Shown: positions 16,365-24,430 of the stretch, in pieces
How the letters are laid out: each line of letters opens with the position of its first letter
Numbering within the stretch: position 1 is the stretch's first letter
Assembly: GCA_947450765.1 (NCBI GenBank)
Contig: CANFXC010000016.1
Location: 1-45,817, forward strand
Origin: Comamonadaceae bacterium
GTDB taxonomy: Bacteria > Pseudomonadota > Gammaproteobacteria > Burkholderiales > Burkholderiaceae_C
Reading direction: 5' to 3'
Length of the DNA: 45,817 bases
Position numbers and translations under genes: made by a program
The notes under the pieces: model-generated
Databases searched by the model: none
What the model was told of the DNA's origin: nothing
Seen by the model: the letters and a program-made list of their open reading frames with translations, nothing else

Positions 16365-18064
16365 TGACGCTCGCCCAAGCCCTGATGCCGCACCTGACGG
16401 TGGTGCCCATCTTGCTGCCCTTGCTGGCGGCTTGCTTGCTGATGCTGACGGGCGAAGGCCGGCACCGTAGCAAGGCGACGCTGGGTCTGGTCGCCACGGC
16501 GCTCAACCTGGCCGTGGCCGTGCTCTTGTTTCTGTGGGTTCAACAGGGCGAGCTGCCCAGCGCCTACGGCATTTACCTGCCGTCTAACTGGGAGGCGCCT
16601 TTTGGCATCGTGCTGGTGCTGGACCGGCTCTCGGCCTTGATGCTGTTGGTCGCAGCCCTGGTGGTGCTGATGGCGTTGCTGTTTGCCTTGGCCCGTTGGC
16701 ACAAGGCCGGCGCTCAGTTCCATGCGCTGTTTCAAATCCAGATCATGGGGCTGAACGGCGCTTTTCTGACCGGCGATTTGTTCAACCTGTTTGTGTTCTT
16801 TGAGGTCATGCTGGCGGCGTCCTATGGCTTGTTGCTGCACGGTTCGGGACCGGCGCGGGTCAAAGCCGGCTTGCATTACATCGGCATCAACCTGGCCGCG
16901 TCGTCGCTGTTCTTGGTCGGTGCGGCGCTGATTTACGGCGTCACCGGCACCCTCAACATGGCTGACTTGGCGGCCAAAATCCCAGCGGTCAGCGCTTTTG
17001 ACCGGCCCTTGTTGCACGCCGGTTGCGCCATTCTCGCGGTGGCATTTTTGGCCAAGGCAGCCATGTGGCCACTGAACTTTTGGTTGGTGCCGGCGTACGC
17101 CAGTGCCAGCGCGCCGTCTGGCGCGGTGTTCGCCTTGCTGACCAAGGTCGGCATTTACGTGTTGCTGCGCCTGTCGACTTTGTTGTTCTCGCCTGCGGCC
17201 GGCGACTCGGCGGGTTTTGGCAGCAGTTGGTTGCTCTGGGGCGGCCTGCTGACGCTGGCATTTGGCGCCATCGGCATGCTGGCGACGCAGCGCCCGGCGC
17301 GGCTGGCTGGGTTTGCGGTCATCGTTTCGTCAGGCACGCTGATGGCGGTACTCGGATTGGCCCGACCTGAGGTCACGGCGGGGCTGTTGTATTACCTGCC
17401 GGGTTCGGCCTTTGCGGTGGCTGCTTTCTTCTTGTTGGCCGAGTTGATGGAGCGCTCGCGCAGTGCCGACACCGAAGGGCAGCGGGCGCCGGAGGACGAA
17501 GAAGATCATTTGCCCTTCGCCATGGCTGAGATGGAACTGTCGCGTGGCGCTAATCTGGACGAAGACGAAGAGCCGCTGATCGGCCGCGCGATTCCCGCCT
17601 CGACGGCGCTGCTGGGGTTGGCCTTCATCGCTTGCACAGTCTTGTTGGCGGGACTGCCGCCGCTGTCGGGCTTCATCGGCAAGTTCGCCCTGCTGTCGGC
17701 GCTGCTGCAATCACCGGACGGCTCGGTGGCACCCATCAGCTGGGTCTTGATGGCGCTGCTCATCGTCGCCGGACTGTTCGCGCTGATCGCCCTGTCACGC
17801 ACCGGCATCCGCTTTTTCTGGACACCGCTGGAGCGACCGGCGCCGGTGTTGCGCGTTGTCGAGTACCTGCCGATCGCGCTGCTGTTGGCGTTGTGCGTGG
17901 CCTTGACGTTGCACGCCGAAGCCGCGATGCAGTACACCCGAGCCACCGCTGCGGCGCTGTACCAACCGCAGCACTACATGGACGCGGTGCTGTCCGCCAG
18001 GCCCTTGTTGACGCCGACCAATATCGACCGTTTGGGTTCACCAGCGCCAGGAGCCGCCCGATGA
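16364..18064 (+). CDS. mrpD: Monovalent cation/H+ antiporter subunit D
   Basis: A 566-residue polytopic subunit related to NuoM/NuoN. Conserved parts are FLTGDLFNLFVFFEVMLAAS with the membrane Glu, FLAKAAMWPLNFWLVPAYAS with the Lys, and AGLPPLSGFIGKFALLSALL. A hydrophilic acidic loop near residues 365-410 (EDEEDHLPF and NLDEDEEPLIG) separates two membrane blocks; it probably faces the cytoplasm. A GTG at 16361 is also possible, but the ATG at 16364 gives the usual ATGA overlap with subunit C. MrpD is essential for ion exchange in studied systems. It overlaps subunit E by 4 bases. Confidence 0.94.
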   Translation: MTLAQALMPHLTVVPILLPLLAACLLMLTGEGRHRSKATLGLVATALNLAVAVLLFLWVQQGELPSAYGIYLPSNWEAPFGIVLVLDRLSALMLLVAALVVLMALLFALARWHKAGAQFHALFQIQIMGLNGAFLTGDLFNLFVFFEVMLAASYGLLLHGSGPARVKAGLHYIGINLAASSLFLVGAALIYGVTGTLNMADLAAKIPAVSAFDRPLLHAGCAILAVAFLAKAAMWPLNFWLVPAYASASAPSGAVFALLTKVGIYVLLRLSTLLFSPAAGDSAGFGSSWLLWGGLLTLAFGAIGMLATQRPARLAGFAVIVSSGTLMAVLGLARPEVTAGLLYYLPGSAFAVAAFFLLAELMERSRSADTEGQRAPEDEEDHLPFAMAEMELSRGANLDEDEEPLIGRAIPASTALLGLAFIACTVLLAGLPPLSGFIGKFALLSALLQSPDGSVAPISWVLMALLIVAGLFALIALSRTGIRFFWTPLERPAPVLRVVEYLPIALLLALCVALTLHAEAAMQYTRATAAALYQPQHYMDAVLSARPLLTPTNIDRLGSPAPGAAR

Positions 18065-18561
18065 TCAAAGGACTCTCAGGGCTCTTCCCCGCGCCCATCC
18101 TGTCGCTGGCCTTGATGGCCCTTTGGCTGCTGCTCAACGACGCGCTCGGGCTCGGCCAATGGCTGATTGCCTTGCTGCTGGGCTGGCTGGTGCCTTTGCT
18201 GACCCAGTCCCTGCGGCCGACACCGGTGCGTTTTAGCCACCCGGACGTAGCGCTGCGGCTGTTCTTTCAGGTCGGTCACGACATGCTGGTGTGGAACTGG
18301 CGCGTGCTGCGCGGCACCTTGGCTCGCGCTGACCGGGTGCCGCAGAGTGGCTTCGTGGTGGTGCCACTCGATCTGCGTGACCCCAGCGGCTTGGCTGTGC
18401 TCGCCGCCATCATGTGTGTGATTCCCGGCACCATCTGGGCTGAACTCGCGCTGGACCGCAGCGCCCTGCTGGTGCATCTGTTTGACGTGGCGCACGCAGA
18501 GGCCGAAGTTGCGCTCATCAAAAACCGCTATGAAAAACCATTGATGGAGATTTTTGAATGA
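18061..18561 (+). CDS. mrpE: Monovalent cation/H+ antiporter subunit E
   Basis: A 166-residue membrane protein of the MnhE family. It starts with two hydrophobic helices (PILSLALMALWLLLND, then LGQWLIALLLGWLVPLL), followed by FFQVGHDMLVWNWRVLRGTL and the conserved TPGT-like segment, here AIMCVIPGTIWAELALDRSALLVHLFDV. The ATG at 18061 overlaps the subunit D stop; the same frame is open far upstream only because it shadows mrpD. MrpE is needed for full antiport activity in other bacteria but has no counterpart in complex I. Confidence 0.92.
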   Translation: MIKGLSGLFPAPILSLALMALWLLLNDALGLGQWLIALLLGWLVPLLTQSLRPTPVRFSHPDVALRLFFQVGHDMLVWNWRVLRGTLARADRVPQSGFVVVPLDLRDPSGLAVLAAIMCVIPGTIWAELALDRSALLVHLFDVAHAEAEVALIKNRYEKPLMEIFE

Positions 18562-18836
18562 GCCCGCTGCTCTTTGCCGCCATCATCTTCACGATGACCT
18601 GCTACGCGTTGGCCATGGGCCTGACCTTGCTGCGGCTGCTGCGCGGACCCTCCGCGCAAGACCGCGTGTTGGCGATGGACTTGATCTGCACCATCGCCAT
18701 GCTGATGCTCTTGGTGCTGGCGATCCGCTACCGCAGCGCCATGTACTTTGAGGCGGCGTTGTTGATCGCTATTTTTGGCTTTGTGAGTTCAGCGGCGATG
18801 GCCAAATTTTTACTGCGCGGCGAGGTGATCGAATGA
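18558..18836 (+). CDS. mrpF: Monovalent cation/H+ antiporter subunit F
   Basis: A 92-residue protein with three membrane helices and the MnhF pattern RGPSAQDRVLAMDLICTIAM, followed by EAALLIAIFGFVSSAAMAKFL. The start overlaps the mrpE stop by 4 bases and the stop overlaps mrpG by 4 bases. It is a small structural subunit of the antiporter complex. Confidence 0.93.
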   Translation: MSPLLFAAIIFTMTCYALAMGLTLLRLLRGPSAQDRVLAMDLICTIAMLMLLVLAIRYRSAMYFEAALLIAIFGFVSSAAMAKFLLRGEVIE

Positions 18837-19243
18837 GTCCCGCCCTGTCTCTTTGGGTCGAACTGCCGGTGGCGGTGCTGCTGGTGTTGAGCGGTGTTTT
18901 CACGCTCTCGGCAGCGGTCGGCGTGGTGCGCTTCAAGACCTTCTTTCAGCGCATGCACCCGCCTGCGTTGGCCTTTAGTTTTTCGGCTTGGTGCGTCACC
19001 CTCGCCAACATCATTTACTTCTCGGTGAAAGACGGTGAGCTCGCACTGCATGCGTGGCTCATCATCATCTTTTTGTCGTTCACGGTGCCGGTCACGACTA
19101 TTTTGTTGGCGCGCACCGAGCTCTTCAGGCGGCGTATCGCTAAACACGGCGGCGAGGGCATACCGCCGCCCTTGAGCCATGTGGTGCCGCCGGAGATCAG
19201 TGACAGTGAGAAGGTCGCGAAGGCTTCCCCGGACAAGCACTGA
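18833..19243 (+). CDS. mrpG: Monovalent cation/H+ antiporter subunit G
   Basis: A 136-residue MnhG family subunit. The core has three helices with LLVLSGVFTLSAAVGVVRFK, the conserved RMHPPALAFSFSAW and IIIFLSFTVPVTTILLARTELFR. A hydrophilic C-terminal tail of about 35 residues (HGGEGIPPPL and following) is longer than in minimal homologues. It closes the operon; no clear hairpin terminator follows before hipB. Confidence 0.93.
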   Translation: MSPALSLWVELPVAVLLVLSGVFTLSAAVGVVRFKTFFQRMHPPALAFSFSAWCVTLANIIYFSVKDGELALHAWLIIIFLSFTVPVTTILLARTELFRRRIAKHGGEGIPPPLSHVVPPEISDSEKVAKASPDKH

Positions 19244-19291
19244 GCGCTGCGTTTTAGCGACCGGCCAGGTTAAAACCAGACCCGGTACACA

Positions 19292-19340
19292 TCTATAAAA
19301 AGCGCTGAACCCATATAATGCTGTCTATGAAAAGCATAGA
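19292..19340. promoter_or_regulatory. hipB promoter with repeated operator-like boxes
   Basis: TCTATAAAAAGC (19292-19303) and TCTATGAAAAGC (19324-19335) match in 11 of 12 positions and are offset by 32 bp, about three helical turns. The second copy is also the left part of a perfect inverted repeat, TCTATG-AAAAG-CATAGA (19324-19340), across the start codon. A consensus TATAAT lies at 19314-19319; no good -35 is seen. HipB proteins repress their own promoter by binding several spaced operators, so these boxes are candidates. Confidence 0.5.
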
Positions 19341-19659
19341 TCTAACTTTACCCGACGAGGTCGCAGAGCAAATTCGCACACTCGGCTTGCGCATACGGGC
19401 CGCTAGGATTCTCCGAGGGATGCGCCAGGAGGATTTGGCGACAAAGTCTGGCTTGTCGCGCACGGCCATCGAGGCGGTTGAGCGGGGAGCGCCGACGACC
19501 GGCATCGCGACGTACCTGCGCACGCTGTGGGCGATGGGGCTGAATCGCGAGCTAGACCTGCTCGCTGACCCTGGCTTGGACCGTGATGGCATGGCCTTGC
19601 AGTTCAACCTGCAGTCAAAACGCGTTGGTGTCGCAAGAAAGCCCCGCAATGACTTCTGA
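19327..19659 (+). CDS. hipB: HipB-like antitoxin, helix-turn-helix protein
   Basis: A 110-residue Cro/C1-type HTH protein. Residues about 18-75 hold the fold, with LGLRIRAARILRGMRQEDLA, TKSGLSRTAIEAVERGAPTT and GIATYLRTLWAMGLNRELDLL. An ATG at 19318 is in frame, but it overlaps the TATAAT hexamer; a TSS about 7 bases after that hexamer would fall at ATG 19327, suggesting a leaderless message. The stop overlaps the HipA start by 11 bases. In known HipBA pairs the antitoxin binds HipA and represses the operon. It is somewhat longer than E. coli HipB. Confidence 0.85.
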   Translation: MKSIDLTLPDEVAEQIRTLGLRIRAARILRGMRQEDLATKSGLSRTAIEAVERGAPTTGIATYLRTLWAMGLNRELDLLADPGLDRDGMALQFNLQSKRVGVARKPRNDF

Positions 19660-20935
19660 AGCTTATGTCTGGGTTCACTTGCCGGGCGATACACGTCCAA
19701 CTTTGTGCGGGCATTACACGCATGCGCCGACAGCGGCGGGTTCGCCGGTTGGGACTTTTGTCTACGGGCGGTCTTACCTTGCGAATCCTGATCGCATCCC
19801 GCTGGACCCGGTGGCCCTGCCGCTCAGGCCGGTGACGTTCAGCACCACGGCATTGAACGGCGTCTTTGGGGCCATCCATGATGCGATGCCAGATGACTGG
19901 GGGCGCTACGTGATTGACAAGCTCCAGGGCGTCAAAGCATTTCCGGTGGGCTATATGTTGGCAACACTGGATGATTCGATCGGCAACCTGGCTTTCAGCG
20001 CTGCCTCGACCAGCGCCCAAAGCAGCTGGCTGCCCATCGGCATGGACTTGCTGCCGGCGGCGCGCGAGGTGCTGCTGGGGATTGAGCAAGGCCAGCCGGT
20101 GCCAAAAGAACTTGAAGGACGCTTGCGCCCCAACACCGCGATGGGTGGCGCCAGACCCAAGCTGACCGTTGAGCACGACGGTCGCTTGTGGTTGGCCAAA
20201 TTCCCGTCCACCCGGGATGACCAGAGTCTGCCTGACGCCAAGCTCGAGGCCGCCATGCTCGCCTTGGGCGTTTTGTGCGGTATCAACACCGCCAAGGCGC
20301 AGGTTGTGCTGGGTGACGTTTTGTTGGTGGAGCGCTTTGACAGAGCGTGGGTCGACGGCCCCGAGCCGGGCTGGCGCAGGGATTCCTTCTTGAGCGCCAG
20401 AACGATTTTCAATGCCAGCGCGGGTGCTCAACAGACTTATGCCGGTGGTGGCTATGGACGCCTTGCGACGGAACTTGTGCGGTACAGCGCGGATCCTCAA
20501 GCAGACCAGAAAGAGCTGTTCCGGCGCATGGTGTTCAACGTCTGTATCTCCAACACGGATGATCACGATCGAAACCACGGCATCCTGGCAGACGATCAAC
20601 CCGGTTTCTACCGGCTTTCGCCAGCCTACGATTTGCTGCCAAAGCAGCATTCAACGCTGCGCCGATTTCAGGCAATGACGCTGGGTGGCGCCGAGTCTCT
20701 GGGCACCCGTGAGAACCTGCTGGCTGATAGCACCAAGTTTGGCCTCAGCCCCGCGGAGGCCGAGGCCATTGTCAAAGAGGTCGAGTTGGGTGTGGCGCTA
20801 CATTGGCATGATTGCCTGAGAGCCCAAGGACTGAGCGCCGCTGCGATCGATCGTCTCAAACCTTGCTTTAGCGGCATACCACTGACAGCGAAAGACGTGG
20901 ACCAAGCCATTGAAAGCAGGCGCAATCCGCGCTAA
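19649..20935 (+). CDS. hipA: HipA-like serine/threonine kinase toxin
   Basis: A 428-residue type II toxin kinase. The N-terminal subdomain spans about residues 1-100 (VTFSTTALNGVFGAIHDAMP, DDWGRYVIDK). The kinase core has GGARPKLTV near 166-174 with K184 in WLAKFPS. The catalytic stretch NTDDHDRNHG contains D304 and N309, in the same spacing as D309/N314 of E. coli HipA, and the Mg-binding D328 is in YRLSPAYDLLP. All key residues are present, so it should be active. E. coli HipA phosphorylates glutamyl-tRNA synthetase; the target here is not known. The start ATG overlaps the end of hipB, giving coupled translation. Confidence 0.92.
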   Translation: MTSEAYVWVHLPGDTRPTLCGHYTHAPTAAGSPVGTFVYGRSYLANPDRIPLDPVALPLRPVTFSTTALNGVFGAIHDAMPDDWGRYVIDKLQGVKAFPVGYMLATLDDSIGNLAFSAASTSAQSSWLPIGMDLLPAAREVLLGIEQGQPVPKELEGRLRPNTAMGGARPKLTVEHDGRLWLAKFPSTRDDQSLPDAKLEAAMLALGVLCGINTAKAQVVLGDVLLVERFDRAWVDGPEPGWRRDSFLSARTIFNASAGAQQTYAGGGYGRLATELVRYSADPQADQKELFRRMVFNVCISNTDDHDRNHGILADDQPGFYRLSPAYDLLPKQHSTLRRFQAMTLGGAESLGTRENLLADSTKFGLSPAEAEAIVKEVELGVALHWHDCLRAQGLSAAAIDRLKPCFSGIPLTAKDVDQAIESRRNPR

Positions 20936-20942
20936 GTATCGA

Positions 20943-20959
20943 TCAGACATTGAGTCTGA
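20943..20959. other. Hairpin between convergent hipA and histidine kinase genes
   Basis: TCAGAC and GTCTGA form a perfect 6-bp stem around ATTGA in the 33 bp between two convergent stops. No T tract follows on either strand, so intrinsic termination is only a weak possibility. Confidence 0.3.
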
Positions 20960-20968
20960 CACGGGGGC

Positions 20969-22195
20969 TTAGGCCTGCAGATGGATCGGCAACTCAACCA
21001 CAAACGAGGCGCCGCCGCCCGGGTTGTCCTCGCAGCGCACACTGCCACCGTGGCGCTCGGCAATCGACTTGACCAAAGCCAGACCCAAGCCGACGCCGCC
21101 ATCGCGTTCACTCGCGCCAGGGAGCCGGTAAAACGGCTCAAAGATGCGTTCGCGCTGGCCTGCTGGCACGCCGGGGCCGTGGTCGTTGACGCGAATCACG
21201 GCGGTCGGTTGTGCCGTGTTGCCGCTTTGCGACAAGGCCAGCGTGACGTCGCCGTCGCTGTAACGTTTGGCGTTTTCCAGTAGATTGCGCAGCAGCCGAC
21301 GCAGCAGCCGGGGTGAGCCGCGCAGTTGCAGGCTGTGCGCGTCGTCGGTGTCAGATGCATGCCGGAGTTCTGCCGTGAGTTCGGCGTTCACCCGTGAACA
21401 CTCTTCCGCCGCCAGACCGGTCAGGTCCAGCACTTCCATCGGTTCGTTGTCGGTTTGCCCTGAGTCGAGACGACTCGCCAGCAAAATCTCGTCGATCAAT
21501 TGGTCGAGTTCGGTGATGCTGCGAGAAATTTCAATGCGTTGTGGGGAGGTGATGTCGGCGCTCATCAGCTCCAGTCCCATGCGTATTCGCGTCAATGGCG
21601 AGCGCAACTCATGCGAGGCATTCGCCAGTAAATTTTTGTGCGCGTTCAACAAGGCCTTTTGCGAATCCATCAGCGTTTCAATGCGCTCAGCCGCGTTGTT
21701 GAAGCGTTCCGCCAGAAAGGCCACTTCGTCTTGGCCTTGCACCGACACACGTGCCGACAAGTCACCACTGCCCCAGCGCTCAACGCCGCGTTGCAAGGCT
21801 TCGAGCCGCAAGGTCAGACGGCGGATGATGGGGTAGGCTGCCAAGGCCACAGCCACGCCAACCAAGAGGAGTGTCCAGAAAAAACCAAACGGGGGTCTGA
21901 GCCAGAAGCTACTCCCGGGCGGGTGTTTCGGCCGCGGCAAATGAACGTCCAGCGTGCGGCCGTCGGTGGTCTGTACTTGAAAATTCAGGTCTTGACCGGG
22001 GCGACGGTCCGCGCTGGTTTGTGCCGAGCCAATGATGTCGCCGGAAGCGTTGCGAATCAGCACTTCGCGTATCGGCGGCTGTGCATCGGTCGACATGCGC
22101 CAAGCCCAGCCGACAGAAAATGTCAGCACCGCCACGGTCAGCACTACGGCCAGCCAAATGCGAACGTACAAATGCGAAGTGAAGCGCAACCACAT
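20969..22195 (-). CDS. Sensor histidine kinase
   Basis: A 408-residue membrane kinase. It has two membrane helices (about 10-31 and 106-122) around a short periplasmic domain of about 70 residues, a HAMP domain, then the HisKA box with H195 in LLANASHELRSPLTRIRMGL. The HATPase domain carries NLLENAKRYSDG (N box), NDHGPGVPAGQRERIFEPFYR (D/F box) and GVGLGLALVKSIAERHGG (G box). The architecture resembles the RstB/CpxA/EnvZ group. It starts 10 bp after the response regulator stop, so the two are co-transcribed. The signal is unknown; small periplasmic domains of this kind often sense envelope state, pH or ions. Confidence 0.93.
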   Translation of the reverse strand: MWLRFTSHLYVRIWLAVVLTVAVLTFSVGWAWRMSTDAQPPIREVLIRNASGDIIGSAQTSADRRPGQDLNFQVQTTDGRTLDVHLPRPKHPPGSSFWLRPPFGFFWTLLLVGVAVALAAYPIIRRLTLRLEALQRGVERWGSGDLSARVSVQGQDEVAFLAERFNNAAERIETLMDSQKALLNAHKNLLANASHELRSPLTRIRMGLELMSADITSPQRIEISRSITELDQLIDEILLASRLDSGQTDNEPMEVLDLTGLAAEECSRVNAELTAELRHASDTDDAHSLQLRGSPRLLRRLLRNLLENAKRYSDGDVTLALSQSGNTAQPTAVIRVNDHGPGVPAGQRERIFEPFYRLPGASERDGGVGLGLALVKSIAERHGGSVRCEDNPGGGASFVVELPIHLQA

Positions 22196-22205
22196 CAGCT
22201 GCACC

Positions 22206-22931
22206 TCAGTCTTGCTGCCGTGCAAACACGTAGCCCACACCGCGCACCGTCAAAATTCGTTTCGGGTCTTTCGCGTCGACTTCAATAGCGTTGCGAATGC
22301 GCCCCATGTGCACGTCAATCGAGCGGTCAAAGGCTTCGAGTTCACGGCCGCGCACGGCTTCCATGATCTGGTCGCGGCTGAGCACGCGGCCGGCACGTTC
22401 AGCCATCGCCACCAGCAAGTCAAACTGGTAAGAGGTGAGTTCACGCGGGACGCCGGCCAGTGAGATGACGCGTGCGTCCCGGTCGATCTCGAGGGTGCCG
22501 AAGCGCATGACTTTGTGCAGAATGTCGCTGCCGGCGAGCTGGCTGACCTCCGCACCGCGGCGCAACACGGCGCGGATGCGGGCCAGCAATTCGCGCGGCT
22601 CAAAGGGTTTGGGCAAATAGTCGTCAGCGCCAATTTCGAGGCCGATGATCCGGTCCATCGGGTCGCCTTTGGCGGTCAGCATCAACACCGCCACGCTGGC
22701 TTTGTCGCCATTGGCACTGCGGCTTTTGATGCGCCGGCAGACTTCCAGGCCGTCCATGTCGGGCAGCATCAAGTCGAGGATGACGAGGTCGGGTTCGCTG
22801 CTGTCCAGGGCTTCCAAGCCGCTTTTGCCATCGGGTGCGTGCGTGACCTCATAGCCGGATTGACGCAGGTAGTCTCCCACCATGGCGGCGAGGCGGTTGT
22901 CATCTTCAATCATCAAGAGTTGCTGCGTCAT
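22206..22931 (-). CDS. OmpR/PhoB-type response regulator
   Basis: A 241-residue DNA-binding response regulator. The receiver domain has acidic pocket E9/D10/D11 in MIEDDNRL, phospho-acceptor D53 in VILDLMLPDMDG, and K108 in DDYLPKPFEPRELLARI. The C-terminal winged helix has VPRELTSYQFDLLVAMAERA, SRDQIMEAVRG and RSIDVHMGRIRNAIE with GVGYVFARQQD. The frame runs on upstream to 23159 but overlaps the MFS gene; the ATG at 22931 gives the normal N-terminus MTQQLLMIEDD. It forms a pair with the kinase downstream. Targets are not evident. Confidence 0.95.
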   Translation of the reverse strand: MTQQLLMIEDDNRLAAMVGDYLRQSGYEVTHAPDGKSGLEALDSSEPDLVILDLMLPDMDGLEVCRRIKSRSANGDKASVAVLMLTAKGDPMDRIIGLEIGADDYLPKPFEPRELLARIRAVLRRGAEVSQLAGSDILHKVMRFGTLEIDRDARVISLAGVPRELTSYQFDLLVAMAERAGRVLSRDQIMEAVRGRELEAFDRSIDVHMGRIRNAIEVDAKDPKRILTVRGVGYVFARQQD

Positions 22932-23031
22932 GGGCGGTGTCTCGGTCGGAGCGTAAAGGCCTATCTTGGCTGAACCCCAGCAAGCCTGCTTGAAGACGCC
23001 GTAAAGTTGCGGTAAACCTCGCCTCAGACTA

Positions 23032-24369
23032 TCAGCGCCCGTTCGTCCCGGCGCCGGCCTGCGCGGCTTGCTTTGAGGCCAGCCAGACCAGCAGCAGCAC
23101 CGGCACCCCGAGCAGCGCCGTGCCCATGAAAAAGGTCTGGTAGTTGTAAGCGTCGACAAAAGCGCCAGAATAGCCGGCCAGAAACTTCGGCAACAGCAGC
23201 ATCATGGAACTGAACAAGGCGTACTGCGTGGCCGAATAATTGACGTTGGTCAGGCCCGAGAGGTAGGCGATGAAAGCCGCCGAAGCGATGCCGCTGGCCA
23301 GGTTGTCGGCTGAGATGACGAACATCAGCGCGGTCACGTCATGGCCGCGCGTGGCGAGCCAAGCGAACAACAGATTGGTGGCCGCGCTGAGCACGGCGCC
23401 CAGCATCAAGACCTTCATCACGCCAAAGCGCATGGCCAGCGCGCCGCCCACAAAGGCGCCGACCAGCGTCATGACGACGCCAAACACTTTGGTCACCGCA
23501 GCGACTTCGTCCTTGGTAAAACCCATGTCCACATAAAACGGATTCGCCATGATGCCCATCACCACGTCGCTGATGCGGTAGACCGCAATCAGCGCCAAGA
23601 TCAACGCGGCCTGTTTGCCGTAACGCCTTAAAAAATCAGCAAAGGGCTCGACCAGCGCACCCTTGAGCCACTCTGCCGCGTTGCGTGCGCGCGGCATGAC
23701 GATGGCGACCGGTTCGGGCGAAAACAAGACCGTGACCATGCCCAACAGCATCGACGCCGCCATCACCAAATAAGCGGTTTGCCAGGCGTCTTGTTGATAC
23801 CCCGTGACGCCGGCGACTTCGGCGCGTGCGGCGATCCACAGCACGCCAGCACCGGCCCAGATCATGGCGATGCGGTAACCCGTTTGGTAGGACGCCGCCA
23901 GCGCGGCTTGCCGCTGCACATCGGCCGATTCAATGCGAAAAGCGTCCAGCGCAATGTCTTGCGTGGCCGACGCCACTGCGACGGCCAGCGCGCACCAGAC
24001 CATCGGCATCAGGGCCAAGCGTGGGTCGGTGAAGGCCAGCCCGATCAAGGCCGCCATGATGACGCTTTGCGACAGCAGCAACCAGCTGCGGCGTCGGCCC
24101 AGCCAGCGCGTCAGCAAGAAAATAGGCAGCCGGTCGACCAGCGGTGCCCAGACCCATTTGAAGCCGTAGGCCAGACCGATCCAGCTCAGGTAACCGATGG
24201 TGGTTCGGTCAATGCCGGCTTCGCGCAGCCAAAAACTCAGCGTGCCAAAGACCAGCAGCAGCGGCAAGCCGGCCGAAAACCCCAGCAAGACCATGCGCAA
24301 GGTGGGCGGTTCCAAGTAGACGCGCAGGGTTTGGCCCCAACTCGGGCGGGCGGTATGGCTTGGGCTCAT
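23032..24369 (-). CDS. AmpG-like MFS muropeptide permease
   Basis: A 445-residue MFS transporter with about 12 membrane segments. AmpG-like features are the N-terminal MVLLGFSAGLPLLLVFGTLS, FWLREAGIDRTTIGYLSWIG, and KWVWAPLVDRLP with WLGRRRSWLLLSQ. ATQDIALDAFRIES and GYRIAMIWAGAG follow. AmpG imports GlcNAc-anhydro-muropeptides for cell-wall recycling, and in some species this affects beta-lactamase induction. The ATG at 24369 is 61 bp from the divergent M48 protease gene. The frame extends farther upstream without similarity. The family call is firm; specificity for muropeptides is inferred. Confidence 0.88.
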   Translation of the reverse strand: MSPSHTARPSWGQTLRVYLEPPTLRMVLLGFSAGLPLLLVFGTLSFWLREAGIDRTTIGYLSWIGLAYGFKWVWAPLVDRLPIFLLTRWLGRRRSWLLLSQSVIMAALIGLAFTDPRLALMPMVWCALAVAVASATQDIALDAFRIESADVQRQAALAASYQTGYRIAMIWAGAGVLWIAARAEVAGVTGYQQDAWQTAYLVMAASMLLGMVTVLFSPEPVAIVMPRARNAAEWLKGALVEPFADFLRRYGKQAALILALIAVYRISDVVMGIMANPFYVDMGFTKDEVAAVTKVFGVVMTLVGAFVGGALAMRFGVMKVLMLGAVLSAATNLLFAWLATRGHDVTALMFVISADNLASGIASAAFIAYLSGLTNVNYSATQYALFSSMMLLLPKFLAGYSGAFVDAYNYQTFFMGTALLGVPVLLLVWLASKQAAQAGAGTNGR

Positions 24370-24430
24370 GCGGGGAATCTCATGCAGGGAATAATACGCG
24401 TTGACTTTGTATTGATTCAGGAGACTTCTC

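Noticed and set aside
16127..17017. Minus-strand frame of about 296 codons opposite mrpC/mrpD
   Set aside because: Composition is dominated by Gln, His and Arg, as expected from the reverse of a membrane protein gene in GC-rich DNA.
19604..20650. Minus-strand open frame of about 348 codons opposite hipA
   Set aside because: HipA has all kinase motifs on the plus strand; the antisense reading has no recognisable features or ribosome site.
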